A stretch of 64,000 bases of DNA. It comes from Clarkia xantiana subsp. parviflora. Its lineage: Eukaryota > Streptophyta > Magnoliopsida > Myrtales > Onagraceae. The translations under genes were made by a program, and so were the position numbers. This document shows positions 11,079 to 21,329 of this stretch, in pieces. The stretch lies in NCBI GenBank assembly GCA_036873135.1, contig JAPTYO010000027.1, forward strand, positions 1,631,195 to 1,695,194, written 5' to 3'. Position 1 is the first letter of the stretch. Every line of letters starts with the position of its first letter. The notes under the pieces were generated by a model. The model saw only the letters and a program-made list of their open reading frames with translations. It did not search any database and was not told where the DNA came from.

Positions 11079-11860
11079 TTTGCGTCATCTTTTCGATGTG
11101 TTGAACTCGTTTATGAGCTCGTTTGCCCCCCGGCTTCTGTGTTTAGAAACTTGTTGGAGTTGTTGTTTGTGACTTGTTCGCTTTGAACTACGTCGTATGA
11201 ACCTGTTTTATACACAGCAGTTTGCATGATAACTTGTTAGTAATATTTCATACCGTTATCGCTTACTGTGTTTACTGGACGTGGATGACTAGTAGTGTAA
11301 ACGTAGTCCCCGCAATCGTGAATGATAGCTACTTTTTGATTCAAGATTGTTTGTACGATGCGTTGTGCATGTTGTACGTCTTCTTACATAGCCTGACAGT
11401 ATATCAGTCGAAATTTGTCAAGTGATTCGCGTATAGCGACTTAACAAGTAGTATGTTTGCAATGTGCTATCTTTGCTTGAGCAAGGTACTAGTTTATACC
11501 GTCTCTTAGTTCCACTCTAAGGCGACGTTGTACAAGACTCTACTTGTAAATTTTATGAGTTTTAAACAAGGTGCGCACCTGCCAGCGTGTATCAACCCGC
11601 GTTGGGGAAGCATACGTAAAAACTTTTGGGTTTTTAAAAAAGTGTTTTTCGAACCTTGAAATTCTTGTTTGATAAAATGATTGGCAAGGTGTTTGATACA
11701 TAAAATATTTTATAAAGTGTTTGACAAAATATTTGGTAAAAATATTTGTGATACATGATTCCTGCGTCCAGGGACCATGTAGCACTTTTGAGAGTATGAA
11801 TTGTGATGCATGTTTTCTGCGTCCAGGAATCACGCATCACGGCTTTGAAAGTCTGTAGTA
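11079..11860. other. Spacer between antisense gene and 66-bp array
   Basis: No conserved frame. Two TTTCTGCGTCCAGG-type segments (about 11759 and 11814) repeat about 55 bp apart. Presumably holds the 3' end of the antisense transcript. Confidence 0.45.
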
Positions 11861-11864
11861 CGGC

Positions 11865-12500
11865 ATTGTCGTCTAGTAAGAGGACTTCCGCTGTAAAGGG
11901 TGAACCCATACCAGGAATTCGTAACATGGGATTGTCGTCTAAAAGAGGACATCCGTTATGCAGAGTGAACCCATACAAGGAATTCGTATCATGGGATTGT
12001 CGTCTAAACAGAGGACATCCGTTATGTAGAGTGAACCCATAAAAGGAATTCGTATCACGGGATTGTCGTCTAAACAGAGGACATCCGTTATGCAGAGTGA
12101 ACCCATTAAAGGAATTCGTATCATGGGATTGTCGTCTAGACAGAGGACATCCGTTATGCAGAGTGAACCCATAAAAGGAATTCGTATCATGGGATTGTCG
12201 TCTAAACAGAGGACATCCGTTATGCAGAGTGAACCCATACAAGGAGTTCGTATCATGGGATTGTCGTCTAGACAGAGGACATCCGTTATGCAGAGTGAAC
12301 CCATAAAAGGAATTCGTATCATGGGATTGTCGTCTAAACAGAGGACATCCGTTATGCAGAGTGAACCCATACAAGGAGTTCGTATCATGGGATTGTCGTC
12401 TAGACAGAGGACATCCGTTATGCAGAGTGAACCCATAAAAGGAATTCGTATCATGGGATCGTCGTCTAAACAGAGGACATCCGTTATGCAGGGTGATTAG
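11865..12500. repeat. 66-bp tandem array of element 2
   Basis: About nine units with a period of 66 bp, built on GGGATTGTCGTCTAAACAG, AGGACATCCGTTATGCAGAG and TGAACCCATAAAAGGAATTC. The first one or two units are degenerate. Some adjacent pairs alternate (TCTAAACAG/TCTAGACAG and AAAGGAATTC/CAAGGAGTTC), suggesting that 132-bp dimers were duplicated. The period is a multiple of three, so frames on both strands are open without evidence of coding. Confidence 0.95.
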
Positions 12501-13256
12501 CCCGTTATCGTCTTTGCCCATCCTGTTCTGATTCCAGGGAATGGCTATGATCGTGAGGATTTGTCTCTATCCTTGACATGTTATTTTGATGGTAGGCCTT
12601 GGTGTTAATCCAAGATATTGCTTGTGGTTGACGCCTGTGAATAGTCGTCGTTTTGATAGTAGGTCTTGGTGTTAATCCAAGATATTGCTTATAGATGACA
12701 GCTTCTTGGATAGTCGTCACCTTGAGCAGAGAATTGCTATAAGTTCCTTTTTTGTAGGTATTTCGCAAGTTGTCCTTGCGTCATATAAGTTGGTTGTGGG
12801 CATAGCGCCCTTGCTTTGTGTTGCCGGCGCCTTCTTGAGATAGATGCCAATTTTGGAGAAATAAACTCCTTTTTGGTGTAGGTATGCAAATATCTCTCAT
12901 TATGTGTATTTGCGATATGCTGTCTTTGAAAGTGTCTTGGGCTTTACTCCAAGTGTTTGACTCTATAATGATGTCTTTTTTATGTGGTCATCCATTTGTT
13001 GTTGATGATAAACGTTGTCATAACGTATGCTAGATTTTGCTTGCACGTGGCATGATTTCTTGGATTATTGATGTAGATAATAAGCGCGTAGTTTAGTTGT
13101 CTCGCGTTTTAATCCAAAAAATATCGTGCAAGAGATAGATGTGTACCTACAAATGTAGATTGACTTTATTAGATACTTGCGTGTATTTACATTTATTATA
13201 CTAGAAGTACTAGAATGCGCAAAGTAATCTAAAAGATAGTTGTTTCTCCCGTTTCA
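12501..13256. other. Region downstream of the element 2 protease/Gag frame, with a 72-bp duplication
   Basis: A direct duplication lies near 12583-12720, marked by GGTGTTAATCCAAGATATTGCTT at 12600 and 12670 followed by ATAGTCGTC. The rest is T-rich. No remains of RT, RNase H or integrase could be recognised here or anywhere else in the element. Confidence 0.6.
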
Positions 13257-14420
13257 TTATGGCTGGTTTGATGACGATGTCGCGTAGTTGGTTGCAACAA
13301 ATCGCCTCAATGCACCTAGCGTGATGCATTCTTCAATTTCCCAGTTTAATGGTGGACACATGTTTGTACTGTGCCCCCAAGTTTTATGGTACTTGCACCA
13401 TAATCTGATGTTGTTGCCCAAGAAAGCTGTCTCCGGGACAAGCGGACTTGGGAGCTTGTTTTCCAGCAGGTTGACGTAAATTTCTTCGGCCACCGTGTTT
13501 AGCGGTGTGAAGATGTTGTCGATATCAATGCTTGCGTCTTCCTGGTTGTTCGTTTCTGCTCGAACTCCTTTGTCCCAACTGAGGGGTGTACCCCACCTCA
13601 GTTCTTGCTCGCATAAGACTGCTGTCTCAAGCTTATCCTTTAGATCTGCCATGGTTTTTGTTGTTTGCCATCCATGAGTTCGTCCAAAGAGAAGGAAAGA
13701 TTTGGCGTTCATGTTTGCATAGAACACGCTTATCACTTCTTCTCTTGTTGCTTTCGCGGTTGAGGCGTTGGAGGCAAATCTGATGAAGTATTCCATGATT
13801 GGCTCGTCTTCTCCCTGCTTAACGAGCCAAATCTGGTGCCATGGTGAGAACTGGATGCTTCCCTGTTGGTTCCAAACTGTAACAGCTTGTTCCATCAATT
13901 GCTTCTTTCTTTCATCAACAACTTTCTGCCTCTTGAAGGAATTTATCATGGCCACATGGTATTGGTGCTTTGCTCTCAAGGCATTGACGTAACAACGTCT
14001 TGCGGTTATCTGATCGCCGAGCACTTCCCCAATCCCATGTTCTATCGGGAACTTCATCTTTTGGTGGACGGTGGAGGGCACGATCACATAGGGATTGATC
14101 GTTGTTCGTCCCAAGATTCCGTTGTAGGCTCCGAGGGATTCTACAACTACGAAAGTTACGTTGATATGCAATGCTCTCCACCCCTGGCCCAGGATGACAG
14201 GAAGTGTGATTGTACCCAGGGGTTGCGTAGCTGCTCCTGCGAAGCTGACTAATGAGGTTCCTGGGGACAAGTCCTTGACAGATTTTCCTAGTTGCTCCAG
14301 GACTCTGACATGTAGAATGTCAGCGGAACTTCCACCATCCACAAGAATTCTTTTCACATCGTAACCGTCAATGTCCATGGTAATGACTAAAGCATCATCG
14401 TGGGGGTAAACGATATGCTT
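13257..14420 (-). CDS. Retropepsin-like protease fused to a second Gag-like half
   Basis: In frame with gag and separated from it by one TAA (14421-14423). Residues are counted from the ATG at 14378 (373 codons). The first part has the protease motif [12 protein letters not shown] and [22 protein letters not shown], as in the pol of elements 3-5. From about residue 180, where RT should start, the protein instead has a Gag capsid-like stretch ([25 protein letters not shown]) and a knuckle [14 protein letters not shown] (C-x2-H-x4-H-x4-C). That part parallels the C half of the first gag (ESLADYYVRF, CENHEVFGHETDSC) but is clearly diverged. The frame is open to a TAA at 13257. This looks like a stable rearranged product, not a recent break, but expression is unproven. 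Confidence 0.75.
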   Translation of the reverse strand, partial: KHIVYPHDDALVITMDIDGYDVKRILVDGGSSADILHVRVLEQLGKSVKDLSPGTSLVSFAGAATQPLGTITLPVILGQGWRALHINVTFVVVESLGAYNGILGRTTINPYVIVPSTVHQKMKFPIEHGIGEVLGDQITARRCYVNALRAKHQYHVAMINSFKRQKVVDERKKQLMEQAVTVWNQQGSIQFSPWHQIWLVKQGEDEPIMEYFIRFASNASTAKATREEVISVFYANMNAKSFLLFGRTHGWQTTKTMADLKDKLETAVLCEQELRWGTPLSWDKGVRAETNNQEDASIDIDNIFTPLNTVAEEIYVNLLENKLPSPLVPETAFLGNNIRLWCKYHKTWGHSTNMCPPLNWEIEECITLGALRRFVATNYATSSSNQP

Positions 14421-16388
14421 TTAGTCTTCCCTTGAGAATTGGATGACTGCATCTTCTTGCTCGGGTTGCTTGCGCTTTCCGTACTTTGGCAGTGTTGCTG
14501 CTTGGGATGCATAAATGTCTCGAGCATTAGATACATGTCCTCCGGCGGCAGGCCCTCCGTGTATGACGTTAATTACACCTCGCTTGGCTGGCGGAGGGTT
14601 GTCATTGACCTTCTCTTTTCCCTTGTTTCTTTTTGACGACTCTGGTTGAGCCTTTCTCGGGAGGTTGTTGCCCTGATCAACAAATTGCTTCAATTCGCCC
14701 TTGAGGACGAAGTTGTTGATTCGGAAGCGTAGACTGACGCAGCTATCGGTCTCATGGCCAAAGACTTCGTGGTTTTCACACCACTTGTCCTTGTCTCTTC
14801 CCAATGGGCCTTTCCTGAAGTTGTTTGGCTCCTTCCACATATTCGCGTCCTTCATTTCTTTCAAAATTATAGACAGCGGGGCATTTAGAGGGATGCAGTC
14901 GGCAAGATTTACTTCCTTTGGCTTCTGAAAATCCCCTTGGAAAGGTCTTTTCGGCTGGGGTTGCCAATGTCTTCCTTGTTGACCACTTGAATGTGGTTTT
15001 GGTTGGTTCTGCTTTGGATTATCTTTCACCTTTGCTGCAGCGATTTTTGCCTTGTTCTGGCTTCTGAACCTTTCAAGGTCTATGTACTCCTTGACTCTTG
15101 CGGCTAATTCTTCCATGGATTCCGCTGGGCGCTTTGCCATTTTTTCAGCTAGGGCATTGCCTCTTCGTCCGAGATTTCGAATGAATGCTCGAACGATTTC
15201 TCCTTCAGTCAGGTTCCCCTGAATGTCAGAAATGTTCTGATTGAAGCGGACGTAGTAGTCGGCCAGGGACTCCTCGTTTTGTTGTTGGACGTCGTCCAAA
15301 GCGTTTGCCTCTTTTAACAACGTGCGCTCGCCCATGTATCGTTGAATGAACTTGGCCTTTAGGTCCGCCCATGAAGTAATACTTCCGCATGGCAGTGAGA
15401 AGAACCAGTGCGCTGCAGACCCGGCAAGAGTTTGTGAAAACGTCATTGCGAAATGGTGTGGGTTCTTTGTCCTGCCTAGCAGAGAGGCCTCGTGCTTTTG
15501 CACGTGTTCAATTGGGTCTCCTTTTCCACGGTAGGGGTCTCCTCCAATTCGATACAGTGCGTCTGGGACGCGACTGTTCACCAAGTGGTCAGCGAACGAA
15601 TGTGACGCCCTTTCTTCAAGAGCGTGCATACCCTTCATTTTTGCCTCCTTCATCTTCTTCTCCACCATTTCTTCTAACATCTCGGCGGTAAATCCTTTTA
15701 CCGGTTCAGCATAACCTGTTGAAGGATTTTGCTGACCATTGTTGCGGTAGATGTCAGATTGATCCCTGCTTGTGGCCTGAAAAGGATCGTCTCTTGTTTG
15801 TTGCTGTGGGTGGTAGAATGGGGGCTGCCTTTCGTTCCTCCACTGCTGGGCTCCTTGGAAAGGAGTGTATGACCGTGCAGGTTCATACCTTGCGTGTTGG
15901 TTCCCGCCCTGGAAAGGATTGCCGTAGTGCGTAGTGTCTTGCGACATCTTTCTTGCTGGCGCAGCATACTGTTGGTTGGCCGGAGGTGGCTGAGCTGCGT
16001 ATCCTTGGTTTTTTAGAGACTCGCGGAATGCGAGTAACTCTTCCAACGCAGCCATCATTGCTGGAGTGACGGTGGGCATCGGGTTTGCCCCCGGTCTTTG
16101 TTCGCCTTGTGGCATTTCTGTTTGGGATTCATCTTCGTGCATTTGTGGCTCGAAACCGGGTGGATGCGCGTGATGCTTATCCCTTGGCTCTCTGTGCTGT
16201 GCGTTGGGCACATTGTCAGTCGGTATGGATAAAGCTACGGAAGTAGCTCTTGGGATGTGGGAGGGTCCCGACTGGCTCCCAGCTGGAGCTTGGCCTCCTG
16301 TTCTTTTGTTTGCCGGGGATTTCCTGGGACGCCCTGGCCTTTTCTTTGGGTTTTTCACCTCTTCGGGAGGGTTGTGATCACTCGCCAT
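14421..16388 (-). CDS. gag: Gag polyprotein of element 2, intact frame, with AT-hook and C-H-H-C knuckle
   Basis: 655 codons from the ATG at 16388, 51 bp inside the 5' LTR edge. The frame is also open back into the LTR to 16628, but that ATG lies in the LTR and upstream of the primer site. Near the N-terminus is KKRPGRPRKSP, a canonical AT-hook. The middle is Gln/Pro-rich. The capsid core has GDPIEHVQKHEASL, HWFFSLPCGSITSWADL and ESLADYYVRFNQ. A basic linker precedes the knuckle CENHEVFGHETDSC. The end overlaps the start of a protease-type HGGPAAGG motif. It should form the particle and package RNA. It ends at TAA 14421, in frame with the protease that follows. Confidence 0.88.
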   Translation of the reverse strand: MASDHNPPEEVKNPKKRPGRPRKSPANKRTGGQAPAGSQSGPSHIPRATSVALSIPTDNVPNAQHREPRDKHHAHPPGFEPQMHEDESQTEMPQGEQRPGANPMPTVTPAMMAALEELLAFRESLKNQGYAAQPPPANQQYAAPARKMSQDTTHYGNPFQGGNQHARYEPARSYTPFQGAQQWRNERQPPFYHPQQQTRDDPFQATSRDQSDIYRNNGQQNPSTGYAEPVKGFTAEMLEEMVEKKMKEAKMKGMHALEERASHSFADHLVNSRVPDALYRIGGDPYRGKGDPIEHVQKHEASLLGRTKNPHHFAMTFSQTLAGSAAHWFFSLPCGSITSWADLKAKFIQRYMGERTLLKEANALDDVQQQNEESLADYYVRFNQNISDIQGNLTEGEIVRAFIRNLGRRGNALAEKMAKRPAESMEELAARVKEYIDLERFRSQNKAKIAAAKVKDNPKQNQPKPHSSGQQGRHWQPQPKRPFQGDFQKPKEVNLADCIPLNAPLSIILKEMKDANMWKEPNNFRKGPLGRDKDKWCENHEVFGHETDSCVSLRFRINNFVLKGELKQFVDQGNNLPRKAQPESSKRNKGKEKVNDNPPPAKRGVINVIHGGPAAGGHVSNARDIYASQAATLPKYGKRKQPEQEDAVIQFSRED

Positions 16389-16420
16389 GACTTCTGCGGT
16401 ATGGTAGCTTGTTGTTCGAA

Positions 16421-16438
16421 TCACGTAGACGGCGCCAA
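16421..16438 (-). other. Primer binding site of element 2
   Basis: Minus strand TTGGCGCCGTCTACGTGA next to the 5' LTR. The first 11 bases equal those of elements 3-5, but the continuation differs (TACGTGA against TGTGGGA), so the priming tRNA may differ. I have not assigned the tRNA. Confidence 0.75.
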
Positions 16439-17169
16439 TGTTGCGTCCGGATTGAATAAGGTCGTGAGGATGCGTCTGTGGTTGTGCGGGCTGTAACCCC
16501 TCCGTCAGAGGTTGGGCCACTGACGAGTGTTCAGACTTGCTCCCGTGTGAGGATTGTGTCTCGGATTGGCTGTGACTCGGAAAGGCTGTGACTCGGTACG
16601 GTTGTGTCTCAAACGTCGGATCCTGCACTAAGGACCAATGCTAGCACGGAGAAGGGGGTGGTGCTAGCGGAGTCCTCTCCGATGCTTAAGTCACTATAAG
16701 GGCAAAAAGGTAATTTCTAGAGAGAGAGAATTTCTAGAGAGAAGTCAGAGCTCAAAACACCAAAGTTGGGCAAAATGAGAGAATGTCCCAAAATGGGTGG
16801 CCAAGACCTCCTATTTATAGGCTTTCTTGGGACCGGACCCGGTTTTAGAGCGGTTTGATGACGGTTCAAGATCATGCGGTAACCGTCATCCATATTGGTA
16901 ATGTGCGAACTTGACTTCTCTACACGCAACGGTAATCGCGGATACGGTAGTGGCGCGATACCCGTAAGGTAATCCGGACCTCGTCGAATTTGGGCAATTC
17001 GGCGAGGTCCGGATTGCAAGCAACCCGGAGGTCCGGTTCGGACGCGCGTAAAGGCGCTTCCGGACCGTTTTGATACCGTGGGAGGTGTTTTTAAACCGAG
17101 ATGTAATTTTCGACACGTTTACGAGGCTCGAAATGTAAACACGAACCCGAATTGGACATTTATCCATCA
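16439..17169 (-). repeat. 5' LTR of element 2
   Basis: 731 bp, same ends as 5963-6671. The right flank CTCCC at 17170-17174 repeats 5958-5962. Confidence 0.93.
16812..16819 (-). promoter_or_regulatory. TATA box, 5' LTR of element 2
   Basis: TATAAATA on the minus strand; likely start signal for the genomic RNA of element 2. Confidence 0.6.
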
Positions 17170-17694
17170 CTCCCTGAATTGAGTGTACGGAAAATTCCAC
17201 TCCTTGAAGTGAGTGTAGAAAGACTACTACTTTTATATAAGGAGAGGTTTGACTTTAAAAGATAAAATAATTAGCATCATCATGATATCAATATAGAACG
17301 ATGATGCCTCTTTCAAATAAAGAATGCAAAGTCCAATTGAGAAAAGATTTTACGCAGTAAAAGATCTGGAATATCTGAAGTTATTATATATATGAATATT
17401 CCAGAAGCTAATGAATTCCTAATTTTAGGATCTGGAAGATCCTAAAATATATGAAAAATGACCTGGAAAAAAAATCATGCATAGCATGGATTATTATAAA
17501 TAAATGATCATGAAGATCATAAGAGATCACGAGTTATGAATAAAGGATCCTGTAGATCCTAGAAGATCTAGAATTATAACTAAAGGATCCTGAAGATCCT
17601 AAAGATCTTAAATTATGAACAGAAGAACCTGAAATTAATTGTGCAATAAATTATTTGGAAGAACCTGAAGATTCTCCATAAATTATTACGATGC

Positions 17695-20662
17695 TTGCTT
17701 TCATGGAAAATTAATTGTGTGATCATCATCAATAAAATCAGGATTGAATCCCCTTATTTAAAAGGTGAACATGGGTCCGTTCACCTGCCACGTGGACCGC
17801 AATATTATAAAAGAAAGATGCATCTACAATATGGTCACATGTGCAATGATTATGAATTTGCAAGAACAAAATTTGTATATTATGCAATAAAGAATGATGA
17901 TGATATTAAAAGTTTATATTTATTATAAGAATCAGACAATTGGTGTCTATATTTGCAGTTTAGCCTAAAGTTACAAAGAGCCTCTAATTAAATAGCTAAA
18001 CTGCTACAAATGAGAGCAAATTGAGTACAAATGCACGCTATTATTAAGCAGCATTATAATTGCGCATCAAGCCAATGATAAATTGCAGTTCTCCCAATTA
18101 CAACCAACTTTTGGTGAATAGACAAATTTCCCATATATAAATTTTATGATGTGCGATATATATTTGAATTGCTTCACTGCAACGCAAAAAGATGAGTTTA
18201 GAATGTTGGAAAAAAATATGTTGGGTATATATAAATTATATAATGACTGATATATATTAAGCAAGTGTTGCTGATGAACAAATTTTCCCGACTTTAGGGG
18301 GAGATAAGAAGCAGCTGGCAGAAAAGAGATTGATCGAAAAATTGTTATATCTGATTTAGATCCTCGCACAATGATAATATGAACTTGAATTTCAAAGAGA
18401 TAAACATTTTCAAATACTGTCATTTAAGTGACTTTATGAGACCTAGAAAGTCATAAATCAAGTACTAGCCGCAAATGCTCCATTTTAAAACGTCCCGGCA
18501 TGAACAATTATAATTAAAAATAATTCACGCCTGAAGCGTGTGATATCGGTTATGAATAAGTTTTTGAAAGAAGAATGGAGCATAGGAAAAAAAAGGATAA
18601 ATATGGTCTTATTATGGAGGTGATTTCCCATAACAAGTAAAGACGTAACTAAATATGAAACCTCAGAAGTGGTTCAGGTACCTGAAAGTTATTACAATTA
18701 AGAGATATCAGTGAGTTATGTCACTAATGGGAAGTGATAGAACTGTTAAATATAAAGTTGTCGACAACATTTTTGAATATATTATTTATGGGTGAAAACA
18801 TAAAACAAGACGAGGATCTTGAGCTCAATATGTCAAAGAATCATTATGATTGGCCAAACCTTGAAAAGATGCAAATCAGAACATGAAAAATACCAGAAGG
18901 TGAAAGCCAGTGGATATAAATAATTTTTCGCATAAATAAATTGCGTCATAAGATATATACGCACAACATGTGGTACAAATGTTATATGCGGAATCCTGAC
19001 GATTATTACATGGATCATTTAGTGGAGCACTCACCTCCAAATACATTATTACGTTGGCAGTACATAAATTTTTAATGAGCGTCTCATGATATGAATTACA
19101 TATAGCCTATTTGGGTGGTAATTTGATAGTGGAATCCACGTGAAAATCCGAGAAGGATTAAAATGCTAGCATGGTAAATTTTCTAAAAATGTTGAATATA
19201 AAGATATTGTAGTATTTAAAATAATACAGGCTTCTTGTGGTATATTCTCCACAATGTATGACTCAATTGAGCTAAGTTGTACAAATGCTATTATGCGGAT
19301 AAATTAAAGGGTTAATAACTAAAAAACTATCCAAGGTTTACCCTATGTTAAAACTAGGTGTCTGAAGTTTCAAATGTTAAACTGTAGTGTCCAAGGTATC
19401 ATTTTTGTTAAAATGTGGTGTCTCGGTGTGATTAATTTAGAGATGTCAATCCCGACGTATCCATCTGTCAAATTCAAGCTTCCATACACACTCCCATCTC
19501 GTCATCTTGCCGGGACCGTCACCTAAGAAGTTGGCCACATCTGCGCAAGTAAATCTCGCTCTGTTGTCATTGGAAAATGGCTCCACGCCACCCTTCTAAA
19601 ACTTTTTTTTTTTAATGTTCAATTTTTGGGTGAAATTAGACGATTTTGTGAAAAGTAAAGATTGATGGATTATGAGTGGGTGGGTGTGTTGATGAAAATG
19701 ATTGAATGAAGATGAAAAAACATGTAGAGAGACCAAATTTCAACAATAATGAAACTTGGGACAGTCCATTTTAACATTTCAAACTTCAGACATCTAATTT
19801 TAACATAGGGTAAACCTTGGACAATTTTTTAGTTATTAACCCTAAATTAAAATGATATTCGATAAGTTGAACTGATTACGCTATATCCGAAAGGCGCATA
19901 GTGTGAGGGAGAGAATTTGAAGATATTTAAACCCCTAAAGAATTTTTAAATACAATCAATTTATTATTGATGTTAAATTCTGAAAATTAAATTGAAAGGA
20001 CAAAGGGTTGGCTCGGCCTAAAGATCGAGTACTTAAGATATTGATTGAGAATAGTCTTCTCCTATAAGAAAAATGTCTTACAACTATTTTGCATAGCTAA
20101 ACACATCTGTTGAGTACCTTAATGGTTGTAAGAATGATAGATTTGAATAAATTTATTTTTTGTCCTCGTCAGATAGATGAAGAACATAATAGTCCAGAAG
20201 TGCCATATATAGTGCTACATTTGCGCTAATATATCTTGCTAATTACAAGGACATGCTATATTATTGGTTATAAGAAAGATTTAGTTCTTCTCTAATATTT
20301 TGAAATTGTAGTAATGTTAAGAAAATATTGCGGTATCTCCGAGGGATGGATAACATGAGCTGGTTATCATAACAAGACAATACTCGAATTTATTAACTAT
20401 ATGCAGGTGCAAACTATATCATAAAGCTGTGCAATTTGATTATGAGGATAATGCAGCATGTGTCGCTTAGATGGAAGAAGACTATATCAAAGGATACAAG
20501 ACGAAACACATATTCTCAAGTTATTTTTTATCCACGATATTGAGAAGAAGGCAACATAACATCCAACAAGCCTGTACAAATTTATTCCCAGAAGATTACC
20601 GACTGCAAAATTTGAAGATTAGTGAACAATGCGGAATTGCGTCGGCTAATGAAATTACGTAA
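17695..20662 (+). pseudogene. Copia pol remnant (integrase, RT, RNase H)
   Basis: Translations in shifting frames show copia landmarks: GSVHLPRGP and IWSHV of the integrase core near 17770-17840; SHI...CAIYI...ASLQRKKM near 18120-18200; DEQIFPTLGGDKKQLAEK near 18270-18320; VKASGYK and VIRY of the early RT near 18900-18960; and DYEDNAACVA followed by YIKGYKTKHI of the RNase H end near 20440-20510. Order and spacing fit a plant Ty1/copia pol. Stops and frameshifts are dense, and the MITE at 19309-19842 interrupts the RT. Non-functional. Confidence 0.75.
19309..19842. mobile_element. Mutator-type MITE (534 bp)
   Basis: Terminal inverted repeats of about 60 bp begin GGGTTAATAACTAAAAAACT (19309) and end ...AGTTATTAACCC (19842). 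The inner part has matching TTTACCCTATGTTAAAA and TTTTAACATAGGGTAAA. A perfect 9-bp duplication TAAATTAAA flanks it (19300-19308, 19843-19851). Nine-base duplications point to a Mutator-like transposase in trans. No coding sequence inside. Confidence 0.88.
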
Positions 20663-20878
20663 TGTCAACAGGGGGAGAATTTACACCGCTGCACTCTTTT
20701 TCTCTTAACCAAGGTTTATCCCATTGGGTTTTCCTGGTAAGGTTTTTAACGAGGCAGCTTACAAAAGGGATCTATAATTGTGTACTCTTTTTCATTCACT
20801 AGATTTTTATCCCACTGGGTTTTTTTTCTCGTAAGGTTTTAACGAGGCACAGTTCCCTTATGAACATCCAAGGGGGAG

Positions 20879-21329
20879 TGCTATGAATATATTTTATGGA
20901 TGTTCAATATTATGTGTATATATCATCTTCCTTATTTAGACTCTCCTTGTATTAATTTTACTTCCTCTCCAAGTCTATGTGTAAACACCTAATTTTGAAC
21001 CACGCGCGACACGCCTGACGTGTGGCGCACCTAAATGTGGAAATATCCAAATATGGCAAGTCGAGAAGCTTCCAGGAATGCTTCAACGTATATTAGGACA
21101 TTATATGTATTTATTATTAAAAATAAATAAGTAGTATTTATTTCCTTATTAGATTAGAATATTTAGCATTTATTAGGAGAATAAATCAGTGTAATTTTCT
21201 GCTTAATTAGTTCATGACTAGGTACTATATATAGCATATATATAGGAGTCTAATTCTACATGTAAATGAGACAAAAAAATCAACGCAAATCGACAGAAAT
21301 GAATAAGAGAGGAATCAACTGTGTTTACA
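20879..21329 (+). repeat. Probable 3' LTR of the copia element
   Basis: Starts TGCTATGAATAT right after the purine tract GGGGGAG. It contains CTATATATAGCATATATA (about 21223) as a TATA region and ends GTGTTTACA. The left end is well supported by the purine tract. The right end is a guess because the 5' LTR is not in the window. Confidence 0.5.

Larger units (their letters stand above)
5963..17169 (-). mobile_element. Element 2: non-autonomous Tat-type LTR retrotransposon with two Gag-like domains
   Basis: Bounded by LTRs at 5963-6671 (3') and 16439-17169 (5') and by a 5-bp target duplication CTCCC (5958-5962 and 17170-17174). In sense order it has a primer site, gag, a protease fused to a second Gag-like half, a 66-bp tandem array, an antisense five-exon gene, an 18-bp CGCG-rich array, a purine tract and a 3' LTR. 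No RT, RNase H or integrase is present, so movement needed enzymes in trans. It sits in an older copia element. Confidence 0.9.
17175..21329 (+). mobile_element. Decayed Ty1/copia retrotransposon, right part
   Basis: Carries recognisable but stop-ridden integrase, RT and RNase H traces, then the copia-typical run TATCCCACTGGGTTTT...GTAAGGTTTTAACGAGGCA (twice, 20700-20860), a purine tract AAGGGGGAG (20870-20878) and a probable 3' LTR. Element 2 and a Mutator MITE are inserted in it. It is the oldest recognisable element here. 17175-17690 is AT-rich, with repeated GGATCCTGAAGATCCTAAAGATCT-like stretches (17540-17620) and no coding trace. Confidence 0.8.

Noticed and set aside
11634..12521. 295-codon frame with a 22-residue repeat on the minus strand
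   Set aside because: It is the translation of a 66-bp tandem array; other frames and the other strand are equally open and no partner element shows it.
20980..21329. Separate element bounded by TGTAAACAC...GTGTTTACA
   Set aside because: The flanks show no target duplication, and the stretch is better explained as part of the copia 3' LTR that begins at 20879.
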